From Bacillota bacterium (lineage in GTDB: Bacteria; Bacillota; Clostridia; Christensenellales; CAG-138), in the NCBI GenBank assembly GCA_023461495.1, contig JAEYLA010000262.1, positions 1-6,649 of the forward strand: DNA of 6,649 nt. The letters run 5' to 3'. A program made the translations under genes and the position numbers. Of this stretch, positions 1 to 6,230 are shown piece after piece; position 1 is the first letter of the stretch; every line of letters starts with the position of its first letter. The notes beneath the pieces were generated by a model, which saw only the letters and a program-made list of their open reading frames with translations, made no database searches and had not been told where the DNA came from.

Positions 1-304
1 TGTCCATGCCGGGGAATCCGCTCAATTGCACGCGCAATAGTTCCACAACCGCCACCTTGTACCCCACTTTCAGGAATATGCGGCATAGGCCCAATCCTGA
101 CAGGCGGGAAGCCGCGATTGTTTCGCAATGTCCTAGTTCTACATGGAAAAAATCCGTAATTTCGCGCGCCAAAGGCAGAGCCGTCGTGCCTGAAATAGGC
201 ACCCCCCCTTGGTGTCTGCGGGCAGCCGGGTGTTGGTTGGTTCCGCACATCCCGGCAACTGTCCAGGGAAATTTGCTCCGCCTGTATGAATTGCAATCTA
301 TCAT
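1..304 (-). other. Unassigned left-edge region; possible 5' part of an unidentified minus-strand gene
   Basis: No gene is recognised here. On the minus strand one frame has no stop from about position 345 to the left edge. Possible starts are ATG at 304-302 and ATG at 250-248, and neither has a convincing ribosome-binding site. From 250 it would encode at least 83 residues with a moderately protein-like composition (it contains LPLAREITDFF and LKVGYKVAVVELL), and I cannot match it to a family. A plus-strand frame at 6-338 is also open for 110 codons, so openness alone does not decide the strand. A minus-strand gene would be divergent from the LysR gene at 441, which is the usual layout for a LysR target. 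That is the only contextual support. It could equally be a decayed gene or non-coding DNA. Confidence 0.25.
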
Positions 305-324
305 CCTCAAGACATCAGAATTGG

Positions 325-352
325 TGACTTTTGACTGATTCCGTGCTATGAT
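325..352 (+). promoter_or_regulatory. Putative extended -10 promoter for the LysR gene
   Basis: TGCTATGAT at 344-352 fits the extended -10 consensus (TGnTATAAT with one mismatch in the hexamer). A weak -35-like TGACTT lies at 325-330, 16 bases upstream of the -10. Transcription would begin near 359, leaving a leader of about 80 nt before the LysR start at 441. A second, weaker option is TTGATG (364-369) with TAATAT (385-390), but its 15-base spacer is short. Confidence 0.5.
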
Positions 353-359
353 GGTAGCA
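344..359. promoter_or_regulatory. Small inverted repeat overlapping the LysR promoter (candidate operator)
   Basis: TGCTA (344-348) and TAGCA (355-359) are perfect inverted 5-base arms around a 6-base centre, and they overlap the -10 element. A second pair, ATCAG (314-318) and CTGAT (335-339), lies just upstream. LysR-type proteins often bind such dyads and repress their own gene. The arms are short and could arise by chance, so this is only a candidate. Confidence 0.25.
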
Positions 360-440
360 TTGGTTGATGACAATATCCAACACATAATATCTGCATTTCA
401 TCACAGCATTTTAATTGTTACGGAGCAGATTGGACGCAAT

Positions 441-1379
441 ATGAATTTTACAAGCTTGAAGTATTTTCTAGCGGTCACAGAGGAACTCAATGTCACCAAG
501 GCTGCAAAGCGCCTGTACATCAGCCAGCAATCCTTGAGCGCCCATATTGCGGCGCTGGAAAAAGACCTGAACGTCAAGCTTTTCGACCGGACGCCGGTGC
601 TTGCGCCGACCTACGCGGGCGCGAGATTGGAGACATTCGCCCGGAGAATATTGGATTTGGAGCGGCAGGTGTACAGCGAGATGGACGATATCGCGGGGCA
701 GCGCCGCGGTGCGCTGCGCATCGGAATCTCCCACACCTGCGGCCGTGCCATACTGCCTGAAATCCTGCCGGAGTTCAACGAAAAAAACCCGTTCATCGAA
801 ACCTCCGTCATGGAGGGCAACTCCGCGGAATTGGAGGAGTACCTCAAGCACGGACGCATCGACCTGATGATCGTATTCACCCCCGTCACGCTGGAATCTG
901 TGGAGATCATCCCCTTAGCTGTCGAACGGCTGTTGCTGCTTGTACCAAAAAGACTCACAAATGCGCTCTTTGGCGGGCGCTGCGAGTATATTCGTGGCAA
1001 ATTCTCGATTTCGGCGGATATTTCCTGCTTTACGGAAATGCCGTTCATCCTGCTCAAGAAAGGCAACCGGATCCGAAGCCTCATCGATAATTACACCAGC
1101 TCCCGCGGCGCAAAGCTCAATGTGCTTTTTGAAACCGAGAATACGGAAACCGCCTACGCTCTCGCGCAAAATGGGATGGGAATTGCCGTCTACCCCGAGC
1201 TGTTTCTCAAGCACATCCACGGCATGAACTTCAGGGAGGATGATGAGAACCTGGATTACTTCCCCATTACGGACGCCTCCGCCTCGGGGACGTTGGCCAT
1301 TTGCTATGACCGCAACCGCTACCTCTCCAACGCCGCGCGCGATTTTATAAAGATCGCGTGCGATGCCCTCAGGGAATAG
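441..1379 (+). CDS. LysR-family transcriptional regulator
   Basis: This is a DNA-binding transcription factor of 312 residues, a normal LysR length. Residues 1-60 form the N-terminal winged helix-turn-helix: the start MNFTSLKYFLAVTEE, then the helix-turn-helix around residues 17-37 (VTKAAKRLYISQQSLSAHI), followed by LEKDLNVKLFDR. Residues from about 90 to 305 form the two-lobed effector-binding domain; GALRIGIS at 90-97 opens the first lobe and NGMGIAVYPELF near 244-255 is the typical late motif. The frame is open back to ATG 348, but the conserved family N terminus begins at 441. GGAG at 422-425 is a rather distant ribosome-binding site. The effector and targets cannot be read from the sequence. 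A terminator follows, so the gene is probably transcribed alone. Its target may lie to the left (divergent), or elsewhere. Confidence 0.93.
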   Translation: MNFTSLKYFLAVTEELNVTKAAKRLYISQQSLSAHIAALEKDLNVKLFDRTPVLAPTYAGARLETFARRILDLERQVYSEMDDIAGQRRGALRIGISHTCGRAILPEILPEFNEKNPFIETSVMEGNSAELEEYLKHGRIDLMIVFTPVTLESVEIIPLAVERLLLLVPKRLTNALFGGRCEYIRGKFSISADISCFTEMPFILLKKGNRIRSLIDNYTSSRGAKLNVLFETENTETAYALAQNGMGIAVYPELFLKHIHGMNFREDDENLDYFPITDASASGTLAICYDRNRYLSNAARDFIKIACDALRE

Positions 1380-1473
1380 CGCCTCACATTCTCAACGGCA
1401 GCAAAAGCACAACTACGCCACTGGTTCGTTAAGCTCCATACCGCGTCACACCATATCCATCGGCGCATCCATC

Positions 1474-1503
1474 AAGGAGGCAGCGAGATTGCTACCTCCT
1501 TTT
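1474..1503 (+). terminator. Intrinsic terminator after the LysR gene
   Basis: The arms at 1474-1484 (AAGGAGGCAGC) and 1491-1501 (GCTACCTCCTT) pair over 11 positions with one mismatch, around a 6-base loop, and run into TTTT at 1500-1503. The U-tract is short, so termination may be partial. It separates the LysR gene from the MarR-exporter unit. Confidence 0.7.
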
Positions 1504-1560
1504 GGGCTGCGGACGATGCTGCGGGGGGGCTTCCCTGCATCACCTTCTATAAAATACCCG

Positions 1561-1589
1561 TTGCAGGACCAGGGCTTTGGATGTAAAAT
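1561..1589 (+). promoter_or_regulatory. Probable sigma-A-type promoter of the MarR-ABC operon
   Basis: TTGCAG (1561-1566) and TAAAAT (1584-1589) are separated by exactly 17 bases. Initiation near 1596 would leave a leader of about 40 nt before the MarR start. No clear long palindrome for MarR binding overlaps it; only the 6-base palindrome GGTACC (1597-1602) and a repeated CTTGGT lie just downstream. The rest of 1504-1634 shows no other feature. Confidence 0.55.
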
Positions 1590-1634
1590 ATCGCTTGGTA
1601 CCTAACCTCTTGGTGCAAAGCAAAAAAGGAGCGG

Positions 1635-2108
1635 ATGATATTGGAACTGCAGCAGGAACATGCGCTGGCCTTGCGCTTAAGGGCGTGCGGACATTTTCTT
1701 TATTATCAGACGGGCGGAAAAGCGGGACAGCGGCGCATCCTTGTAACCCTTTTGAAGCAGGAGGGCCTTACTCAAAAGGAGCTTCAGGACGTGCTTGAAA
1801 TCAGCTCCGGCGCTTTGAGCGAAATTCTCCAGAAGATGGAGGATGCTTCCCTGATTGCGCGCAAAAAGAGCAGCGATGACAAGCGGCAGGTAAAGCTTTC
1901 GCTCACACCCGCGGGAAAGGATATGGCGCTTCAGGTGAAGGCGCATTACCACCGCATGCTCGAGCGGATGTTTGAATGCCTGGACGAAGAGGAAAAGGCG
2001 CAGCTTGGCGGAATTTTAGAAAAGCTTGTGGCGCATCTGGATTTTCTCAAGACCGATCCGCTTCTGGAGGCGGGCGCTGACGGCGCGGGCGCGAAGCCGC
2101 CAAGATAA
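1635..2108 (+). CDS. MarR-family transcriptional regulator
   Basis: This is a dimeric winged-helix regulator of 157 residues (155 if the TTG start is used), a usual MarR length. A helical N terminus (about 4-25) is followed by the helix-turn-helix at roughly 45-69 (LTQKELQDVLEISSGALSEILQKME). The wing at about 78-92 carries the family's basic SSDDKRQVKLSLTPAG pattern. A C-terminal dimerisation helix spans about 97-139, and a short Ala/Gly-rich tail ends the protein. AGGAG at 1627-1631 lies only 3 bases before ATG 1635 but 9 bases before an in-frame TTG at 1641, so the real start may be TTG. It precedes an ABC exporter pair on the same strand with 92 bases between. By analogy with other MarR-exporter operons it probably represses the operon until a toxic ligand binds; the ligand is unknown. 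Confidence 0.92.
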   Translation: MILELQQEHALALRLRACGHFLYYQTGGKAGQRRILVTLLKQEGLTQKELQDVLEISSGALSEILQKMEDASLIARKKSSDDKRQVKLSLTPAGKDMALQVKAHYHRMLERMFECLDEEEKAQLGGILEKLVAHLDFLKTDPLLEAGADGAGAKPPR

Positions 2109-2120
2109 ACCGGAAAGACC

Positions 2121-2134
2121 GCGCCTTACGGCGC
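2121..2134 (+). promoter_or_regulatory. Leader hairpin 1 between marR and the exporter
   Basis: GCGCC (2121-2125) and GGCGC (2130-2134) form a perfect 5-bp stem closing a TTAC tetraloop. There is no following T-tract, so it is not an obvious terminator. CCTTAC at 2124-2129, covering the loop and two stem bases, is perfectly complementary to GTAAGG at 2187-2192, which contains the AAGG nearest the next start codon. This would allow a long-range contact that masks the ribosome-binding site. It is an inference from complementarity only. Confidence 0.35.
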
Positions 2135-2154
2135 AAGGAAAAGTATCAAGTTTT

Positions 2155-2175
2155 GGCGGGATTATTGTTCCCGCC
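2155..2175 (+). promoter_or_regulatory. Leader hairpin 2 upstream of the first ABC gene
   Basis: GGCGGGA (2155-2161) pairs perfectly with TCCCGCC (2169-2175) around a 7-base AT-rich loop. The stem is GC-rich, ends 25 bases before the start codon at 2201, and lacks a T-tract, so it is not a standard terminator. As DNA it is also a dyad that a dimeric regulator could bind; as RNA it could be a processing or pausing site that sets exporter level relative to the regulator. Confidence 0.4.
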
Positions 2176-2200
2176 GTGAAAGAGGAGTAAGGTTAACGGA

Positions 2201-3940
2201 ATGTGGAAGGAACTTATCAAAAGCATACGGGAATATAAAAAGCCGTCCCTTCTGGCGCCGACTTTTGTATCGATGGAGGTTGTGATCGAGTGCATCATTC
2301 CCTTTGTCACAGCGCAGCTTGTCAACCAAATCAAGGCGGGCTGCGGCATCGATGTCATTTTGCGCTACGGGCTGCTGCTTCTCCTGATGGCGAGTTGTTC
2401 GCTTGTGTTCGGCAGGCTTGCGGGCACGGCGTGCGCGACTGCGTCAAGCGGCTTTGCGCGCAACCTCAGAAAGGACATGTTTTACAGCATCCAGTCCTTT
2501 TCCTTTGAAAATATCGACAGGTTCTCCTCGTCGTCGCTCGTCACCAGGCTGACAACGGATGTAAGCAACGTCCAGAACGCATATATGATGATCATCCGCA
2601 CAGCCATCAGAAGCCCACTGATGCTCATTTTCGCTGTCGTAATGGCATTTATCATGGGCGGCAGGCTGGCGCTCATCTTTGTTGTGGTGATACCGATTCT
2701 TGCCGTGGGACTCTACCTCATTATCCGCAAAGCATTCCCAATTTTTCGAAGGGTGTTCCGCAAGTACGATGCGCTCAACAACTCCATTCAGGAGAATATT
2801 CAGGGCATCCGCGTGGTGAAGTCCTTCGTGCGCGAGGATTATGAAAAGCAGAAGTTTGAAAAAGCGGCCGAAGAGGTGCGCGTGGAGTTTACAAAGGCCG
2901 AGAAAATCCTCGCGTTCAACAGCCCCATCATGCAGTTTTGCCTGTATGTCAACATGGTGTTCATTTTGACCTTTGGCGCATACACCATCATCACCACGCA
3001 GGGGCTCAACTTCAACGTGGGCCAGCTTTCCTCTTTGATGGTATACAGCTTCCAGACGCTGATGAGCCTGATGATGCTCTCTATGGTGTTCGTGCTGATT
3101 ACCATCGCGGACGAATCCGGGCACCGCATTGTGGAGGTGCTGCACGAAAAGAGCACGCTGACGAACCCCGAACACCCCGTGCGAGAGGTGAAGGACGGCT
3201 CCATTGAGTTTTCGGGCGTGAGCTTCCGCTATTCCGAACGGGCGGAGCTGATGGCGCTCCAGAAGATCGACCTAGCTATCCGTTCCGGGGAAACCATCGG
3301 TATCTTGGGGGGCACGGGCTCGTCGAAAACCTCTCTCGTCCAGCTGATCCCGCGCCTGTATGACGCCACGAAGGGCGTGGTAAAGGTAGGCGGGCTTGAT
3401 GTGCGCGAATACGATATCGAGACACTGCGCAATGAGGTCTCCATGGTGCTACAAAATAACCTCCTGTTTTCGGGTACCATCAAGGAGAACCTGCGCTGGG
3501 GCAACCCGCAGGCGACCGATGCGCAGTTGCAGGAAGCCTGTAGGCTTTCTCAGGCGGACGACTTTATCTCCCGCTTCCCCGATGGCTACGATACGCGTAT
3601 CGAGCAGGGGGGCACCAACGTTTCGGGCGGGCAGAAGCAGCGCCTGTGCATCGCGCGTGCGCTTTTGAAGAAGCCGAAAATCCTCATACTGGACGATTCC
3701 ACCAGCGCCGTCGATACGCAGACCGACGCGAATATCCGAAAGGCGTTCCGCGCGTATATCCCGGAAACCACTAAGATCATCATCGCACAGCGCGTTGCCT
3801 CCGTGCAGGACGCGGACCGCATCGTGCTGATGGATAAGGGCAGCATTGTGGCTGTGGGCACGCACGACGAACTGCTGCACACAAGCGAAATCTACCGCGA
3901 GGTATACTATTCTCAGAACAAGGCAGGTGGACGGCAATGA
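2201..3940 (+). CDS. ABC exporter half-transporter with degenerate ATPase site (BmrC/TM287-like subunit)
   Basis: This membrane exporter subunit of 579 residues has one transmembrane domain and one nucleotide-binding domain (NBD). Six membrane segments lie at about 17-40, 53-75, 128-151, 154-176, 238-263 and 275-303. In the NBD I see A-loop Tyr344, a P-loop at 370-377 (GGTGSSKT, with Ser375 where Gly is usual), Q-loop Gln418, signature VSGGQ 474-478, Walker B ILILDD ending at 499, D-loop SAVD 502-505, and AQR with Gln530 in place of the switch His. Asp499 replaces the catalytic Glu. This is the degenerate-site subunit of a heterodimeric exporter such as B. subtilis BmrCD or T. maritima TM287/288. 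It overlaps its partner gene by ATGA. AAGG at 2189-2192 is the nearest ribosome-binding site, with GAGGAG at 2182-2187 behind it. Substrate is unknown; multidrug or peptide efflux is inferred from the family and the MarR neighbour. Confidence 0.95.
   Translation: MWKELIKSIREYKKPSLLAPTFVSMEVVIECIIPFVTAQLVNQIKAGCGIDVILRYGLLLLLMASCSLVFGRLAGTACATASSGFARNLRKDMFYSIQSFSFENIDRFSSSSLVTRLTTDVSNVQNAYMMIIRTAIRSPLMLIFAVVMAFIMGGRLALIFVVVIPILAVGLYLIIRKAFPIFRRVFRKYDALNNSIQENIQGIRVVKSFVREDYEKQKFEKAAEEVRVEFTKAEKILAFNSPIMQFCLYVNMVFILTFGAYTIITTQGLNFNVGQLSSLMVYSFQTLMSLMMLSMVFVLITIADESGHRIVEVLHEKSTLTNPEHPVREVKDGSIEFSGVSFRYSERAELMALQKIDLAIRSGETIGILGGTGSSKTSLVQLIPRLYDATKGVVKVGGLDVREYDIETLRNEVSMVLQNNLLFSGTIKENLRWGNPQATDAQLQEACRLSQADDFISRFPDGYDTRIEQGGTNVSGGQKQRLCIARALLKKPKILILDDSTSAVDTQTDANIRKAFRAYIPETTKIIIAQRVASVQDADRIVLMDKGSIVAVGTHDELLHTSEIYREVYYSQNKAGGRQ
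3925..3930 (+). promoter_or_regulatory. Ribosome-binding site within the first ABC gene, serving the second
   Basis: AGGTGG ends 6 bases before the ATG at 3937, which shares its bases with the TGA stop of the upstream gene (ATGA overlap, 3937-3940). This supports 3937 rather than the in-frame ATG at 3952 as the start. It also implies translational coupling, giving balanced amounts of the two half-transporters. Confidence 0.6.
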
Positions 3941-5826
3941 AGCAGGGCGCCATGTTTCAAAAAGGCACATTGAAACGGCTTTTGAAAATGCTGTTTGAAT
4001 TTTATCCCGTGGCCCTTCCGCTGGTGCTCCTGTGCATCGTGTTTACGGCGGCGGTTTCCTCCATACCCTCCATTTTCATGCAGAACGTTATTGCGGTGCT
4101 TGAGCAGAACCAGGGGGGCGACTGGGTGCATGTCGGCCCGCAGATCCTGCGCCTGGTAGCTATACTCGCAGGGCTGTATGTGGTTTCGCTTGCGTCGTCG
4201 TTCACCTACAACCGCGCGATGGCGGTCATTACGCAGGGCTCGCTCAAAAAGATGCGCGAAAAGCTCTTCCACAAGATGGAGGTTCTTCCCATCCGTTTTT
4301 TTGACACCCATCCGCACGGCGATATCATGAGCCACTATACCAACGACATCGATACGCTCCGGCAGCTGATCTCCCAGAGCATGCCGCAGCTTTTGGTCTC
4401 GGCGGTCACAGTGCTGACCCTTTTGAGCATCATGCTCTATTTCAGCGTCTGGATGACCATCGTGGTGTTGAGCGGCATGGCGTTCATGCTGACTGTAGTG
4501 AGAAAGCTTGGCGGCAATTCCGCAAAGTATTTTATGCGCCAGCAGCGCTCCCTTGGGAAGACCGAGGGCTTTGTCCAGGAAATGATGAACGGCCAGAAGG
4601 TTGTAAAGGTGTTCTGCCACGAGGAGGAGGCCAAGGAAGGCTTTGACGCGATCAACGATGAACTGTTCCGTGATGCGGAGCAGGCCAACAAATTTGCCAA
4701 CATCCTCCCCCCCATCCTCATGAACATCGGCAACCTGATTTATGTCATGGTCGCGATGGCAGGCGGGATATTCCTTTTGACAAAGGCGCACAACTTGAGC
4801 ATTTCGGGGCTTGTGTTCAGTATCAGCGTCGTCGTGCCGTTTTTGAACATCACGCGCCAGTTCTCCGGCAATATCAACCAGGTATCGCAGCAGGTGAACG
4901 CGGTGATCATGGGCCTTGCGGGCGCGGACCGCATCTTCACCGTGCTCGGCGAAGCGCCTGAAGAAGACAATGGCTTTGTGACACTTGTCAACGTTACGGA
5001 ACAGGACGGCGCGCTCACGGAATGCGCGGCGCGCACGGGTGTTTGGGCATGGAAGCAGCCGCTTGACAATGGTGCGGCGCGCTACACGAAACTTGCAGGC
5101 GACGTACGCCTCAAAGAGGTGGATTTCGGCTATGAAGCCGATAAGCCTGTGCTCCACAGCATCACCCTGTTCGCGGAGCCGGGGCAAAAGGTGGCGTTTG
5201 TCGGCGCGACGGGCGCGGGAAAGACCACTATCACCAACCTGCTGAACCGCTTTTACGACATTGCAGACGGCAAGATCCGCTATGATGGCATCAACATCAA
5301 CAAGATCCGCAAATCGGACCTGCGCCGCGCTATCGGCATGGTACTCCAGGATACGAACCTGTTTACCGGCACCGTTATGGACAACATCCGCTACGGCAGG
5401 CTTGACGCCACGGATGCGGAGTGTGAAGCAGCGGCAGCGCTTGCGGGCGCGCACGATTTCATCACAAGGCTGCCCAATGGATATCAGACCATGCTTTTAG
5501 GGAACGGCAGCAACCTCTCGCAGGGGCAGCGTCAGCTCATCGCCATTGCGCGCGCAGCGGTGGCCGATCCGCCGGTGATGATCCTCGACGAGGCGACCTC
5601 CTCCATCGATACGCGCACCGAGGCCATCGTGCAGCGCGGCATGGATGCGCTGATGGCGGGGCGCACGGTATTTGTGATCGCTCACCGGCTCTCCACGGTA
5701 CAAAATTCCGATGTCATAATGGTGCTCGAGCATGGCAAGATCATCGAACGGGGCAGCCACGCGCAGCTGATTGAGGAAAAGGGCAAGTATTACCAGCTCT
5801 ATACCGGCGCATTCGAGCTTGAATAG
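3937..5826 (+). CDS. ABC exporter half-transporter with intact catalytic site (BmrD/TM288-like subunit)
   Basis: This is the partner half-transporter, 629 residues. Six membrane segments lie at about 23-48, 66-90, 146-168, 170-188, 255-282 and 286-307. The NBD starts near 388: A-loop Tyr399, canonical P-loop GATGAGKT 423-430, Q-loop Gln471, signature LSQGQ 527-531 (Gln529 for the usual Gly), Walker B VMILDE with catalytic Glu552, D-loop SSID, and switch His583 in AHR. The altered signature faces the degenerate site of the partner, while the partner's intact VSGGQ completes this subunit's catalytic site. Residues about 340-388 are an extra segment between the membrane domain and NBD, absent from shorter homologues and containing GALTECAARTGVWAWK; as I recall this is typical of the longer Bacillota subunits. 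An intrinsic terminator follows 8 bases after the stop. Substrate unknown. Confidence 0.95.
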   Translation: MKQGAMFQKGTLKRLLKMLFEFYPVALPLVLLCIVFTAAVSSIPSIFMQNVIAVLEQNQGGDWVHVGPQILRLVAILAGLYVVSLASSFTYNRAMAVITQGSLKKMREKLFHKMEVLPIRFFDTHPHGDIMSHYTNDIDTLRQLISQSMPQLLVSAVTVLTLLSIMLYFSVWMTIVVLSGMAFMLTVVRKLGGNSAKYFMRQQRSLGKTEGFVQEMMNGQKVVKVFCHEEEAKEGFDAINDELFRDAEQANKFANILPPILMNIGNLIYVMVAMAGGIFLLTKAHNLSISGLVFSISVVVPFLNITRQFSGNINQVSQQVNAVIMGLAGADRIFTVLGEAPEEDNGFVTLVNVTEQDGALTECAARTGVWAWKQPLDNGAARYTKLAGDVRLKEVDFGYEADKPVLHSITLFAEPGQKVAFVGATGAGKTTITNLLNRFYDIADGKIRYDGININKIRKSDLRRAIGMVLQDTNLFTGTVMDNIRYGRLDATDAECEAAAALAGAHDFITRLPNGYQTMLLGNGSNLSQGQRQLIAIARAAVADPPVMILDEATSSIDTRTEAIVQRGMDALMAGRTVFVIAHRLSTVQNSDVIMVLEHGKIIERGSHAQLIEEKGKYYQLYTGAFELE

Positions 5827-5833
5827 TACGATT

Positions 5834-5866
5834 GAAAGGGGCTGTCTCACCCAGGCAGCCCCTTTC
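5834..5866 (+). terminator. Intrinsic terminator of the MarR-ABC operon
   Basis: GAAAGGGGCTG (5834-5844) and CAGCCCCTTTC (5856-5866) form a perfect 11-bp stem around an 11-base loop. The stem starts 8 bases after the stop of the second ABC gene. The T-tract is only TTT inside the stem, so termination relies on the strong GC stem. Read on the other strand the stem also ends in TTTC, so it may act weakly in both directions. Confidence 0.75.
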
Positions 5867-6178
5867 CATACACGATGCGCATTAGAAGGCTTACACGCTG
5901 TTTGTCAGTGCAATCTGCAGTTCTCGCCCTTCCTTGACTTTATCAAGAGGTTGCGGAAACATAAGATTGATTATTACAATTGCATATTCCGATGCAGCCA
6001 GCGCATGCCGTCGACATGCGGCGTTGCACCTGTCCCATAGCGCGCACGCTTTTGAGGAAAAACGGAGCGAATTGAGGCAAAAACCGAAGGAATATTGGGG
6101 GTATTCCGAGGATTTTAACAAAGTTGCAGCCTTTTTTTCAATTGCGTCGGTTTTCAAACAGCCCCTATCCCGGATGCA
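5867..6178. other. Gene-poor convergent intergenic region, possible relic or repeat
   Basis: This stretch of about 310 bases lies between two converging operons and holds no gene I can support. A minus-strand frame at 6157-5891 (88 codons from a TTG) and a plus-strand frame at 5934-6203 (89 codons) are open, but neither has a ribosome-binding site or a recognisable family. Visible structure: a 6-bp dyad CGCATG/CATGCG at 6002-6007 and 6015-6020, a run of 7 T near 6132-6138, and ACAGCCCC at 6158-6165, the inverted counterpart of GGGGCTGT at 5838-5845 in the exporter terminator. The segment may be a short mobile-element remnant or simply spacer. Confidence 0.35.
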
Positions 6179-6211
6179 AAAAGCCCGCTCATCCAGAAGA
6201 TGAGCGGGCTT
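6178..6211 (-). terminator. Strong intrinsic terminator for the minus-strand PII-like operon
   Basis: The arms at 6181-6193 and 6199-6211 (AAGCCCGCTCATC and its exact complement) give a perfect 13-bp stem with a 5-base loop. Read on the minus strand it is followed by a run of five T (complement of 6178-6182, partly inside the stem). It sits 19 bases past the stop of the PII-like gene, as expected for the end of that operon. Confidence 0.88.
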
Positions 6212-6230
6212 AAATACCGGGTAAAACGCT

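Noticed and set aside
6..338. A 110-codon plus-strand open frame
   Set aside because: It has no visible ribosome-binding site (the start lies at the window edge), no recognisable family, and overlaps an equally open minus-strand frame. It also runs into the LysR promoter region.
348..440. Upstream ATG at 348 as the LysR start, adding 31 residues
   Set aside because: There is no ribosome-binding site, the codon overlaps the probable -10 element, and the LysR family N terminus begins exactly at 441.
1363..1605. An 80-codon plus-strand frame after the LysR gene
   Set aside because: It starts inside the LysR gene, crosses the terminator and the MarR promoter, and has no protein-like features.
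2444..3175. A 243-codon minus-strand frame inside the first ABC gene
   Set aside because: It is a His- and Asp-rich shadow of the conserved ABC coding frame, without its own start signals.
3913..5454. A 513-codon minus-strand frame inside the second ABC gene
   Set aside because: It is long only because it mirrors the GC-rich codon pattern of the exporter gene. Its sequence is rich in His, Arg and Ala, matches no family, and the opposite strand is an unmistakable ABC protein.
5891..6157. An 88-codon minus-strand frame in the intergenic region
   Set aside because: It starts at TTG without a ribosome-binding site, is Cys-rich with no known domain, and lies beyond the strong terminator of the PII-like operon.
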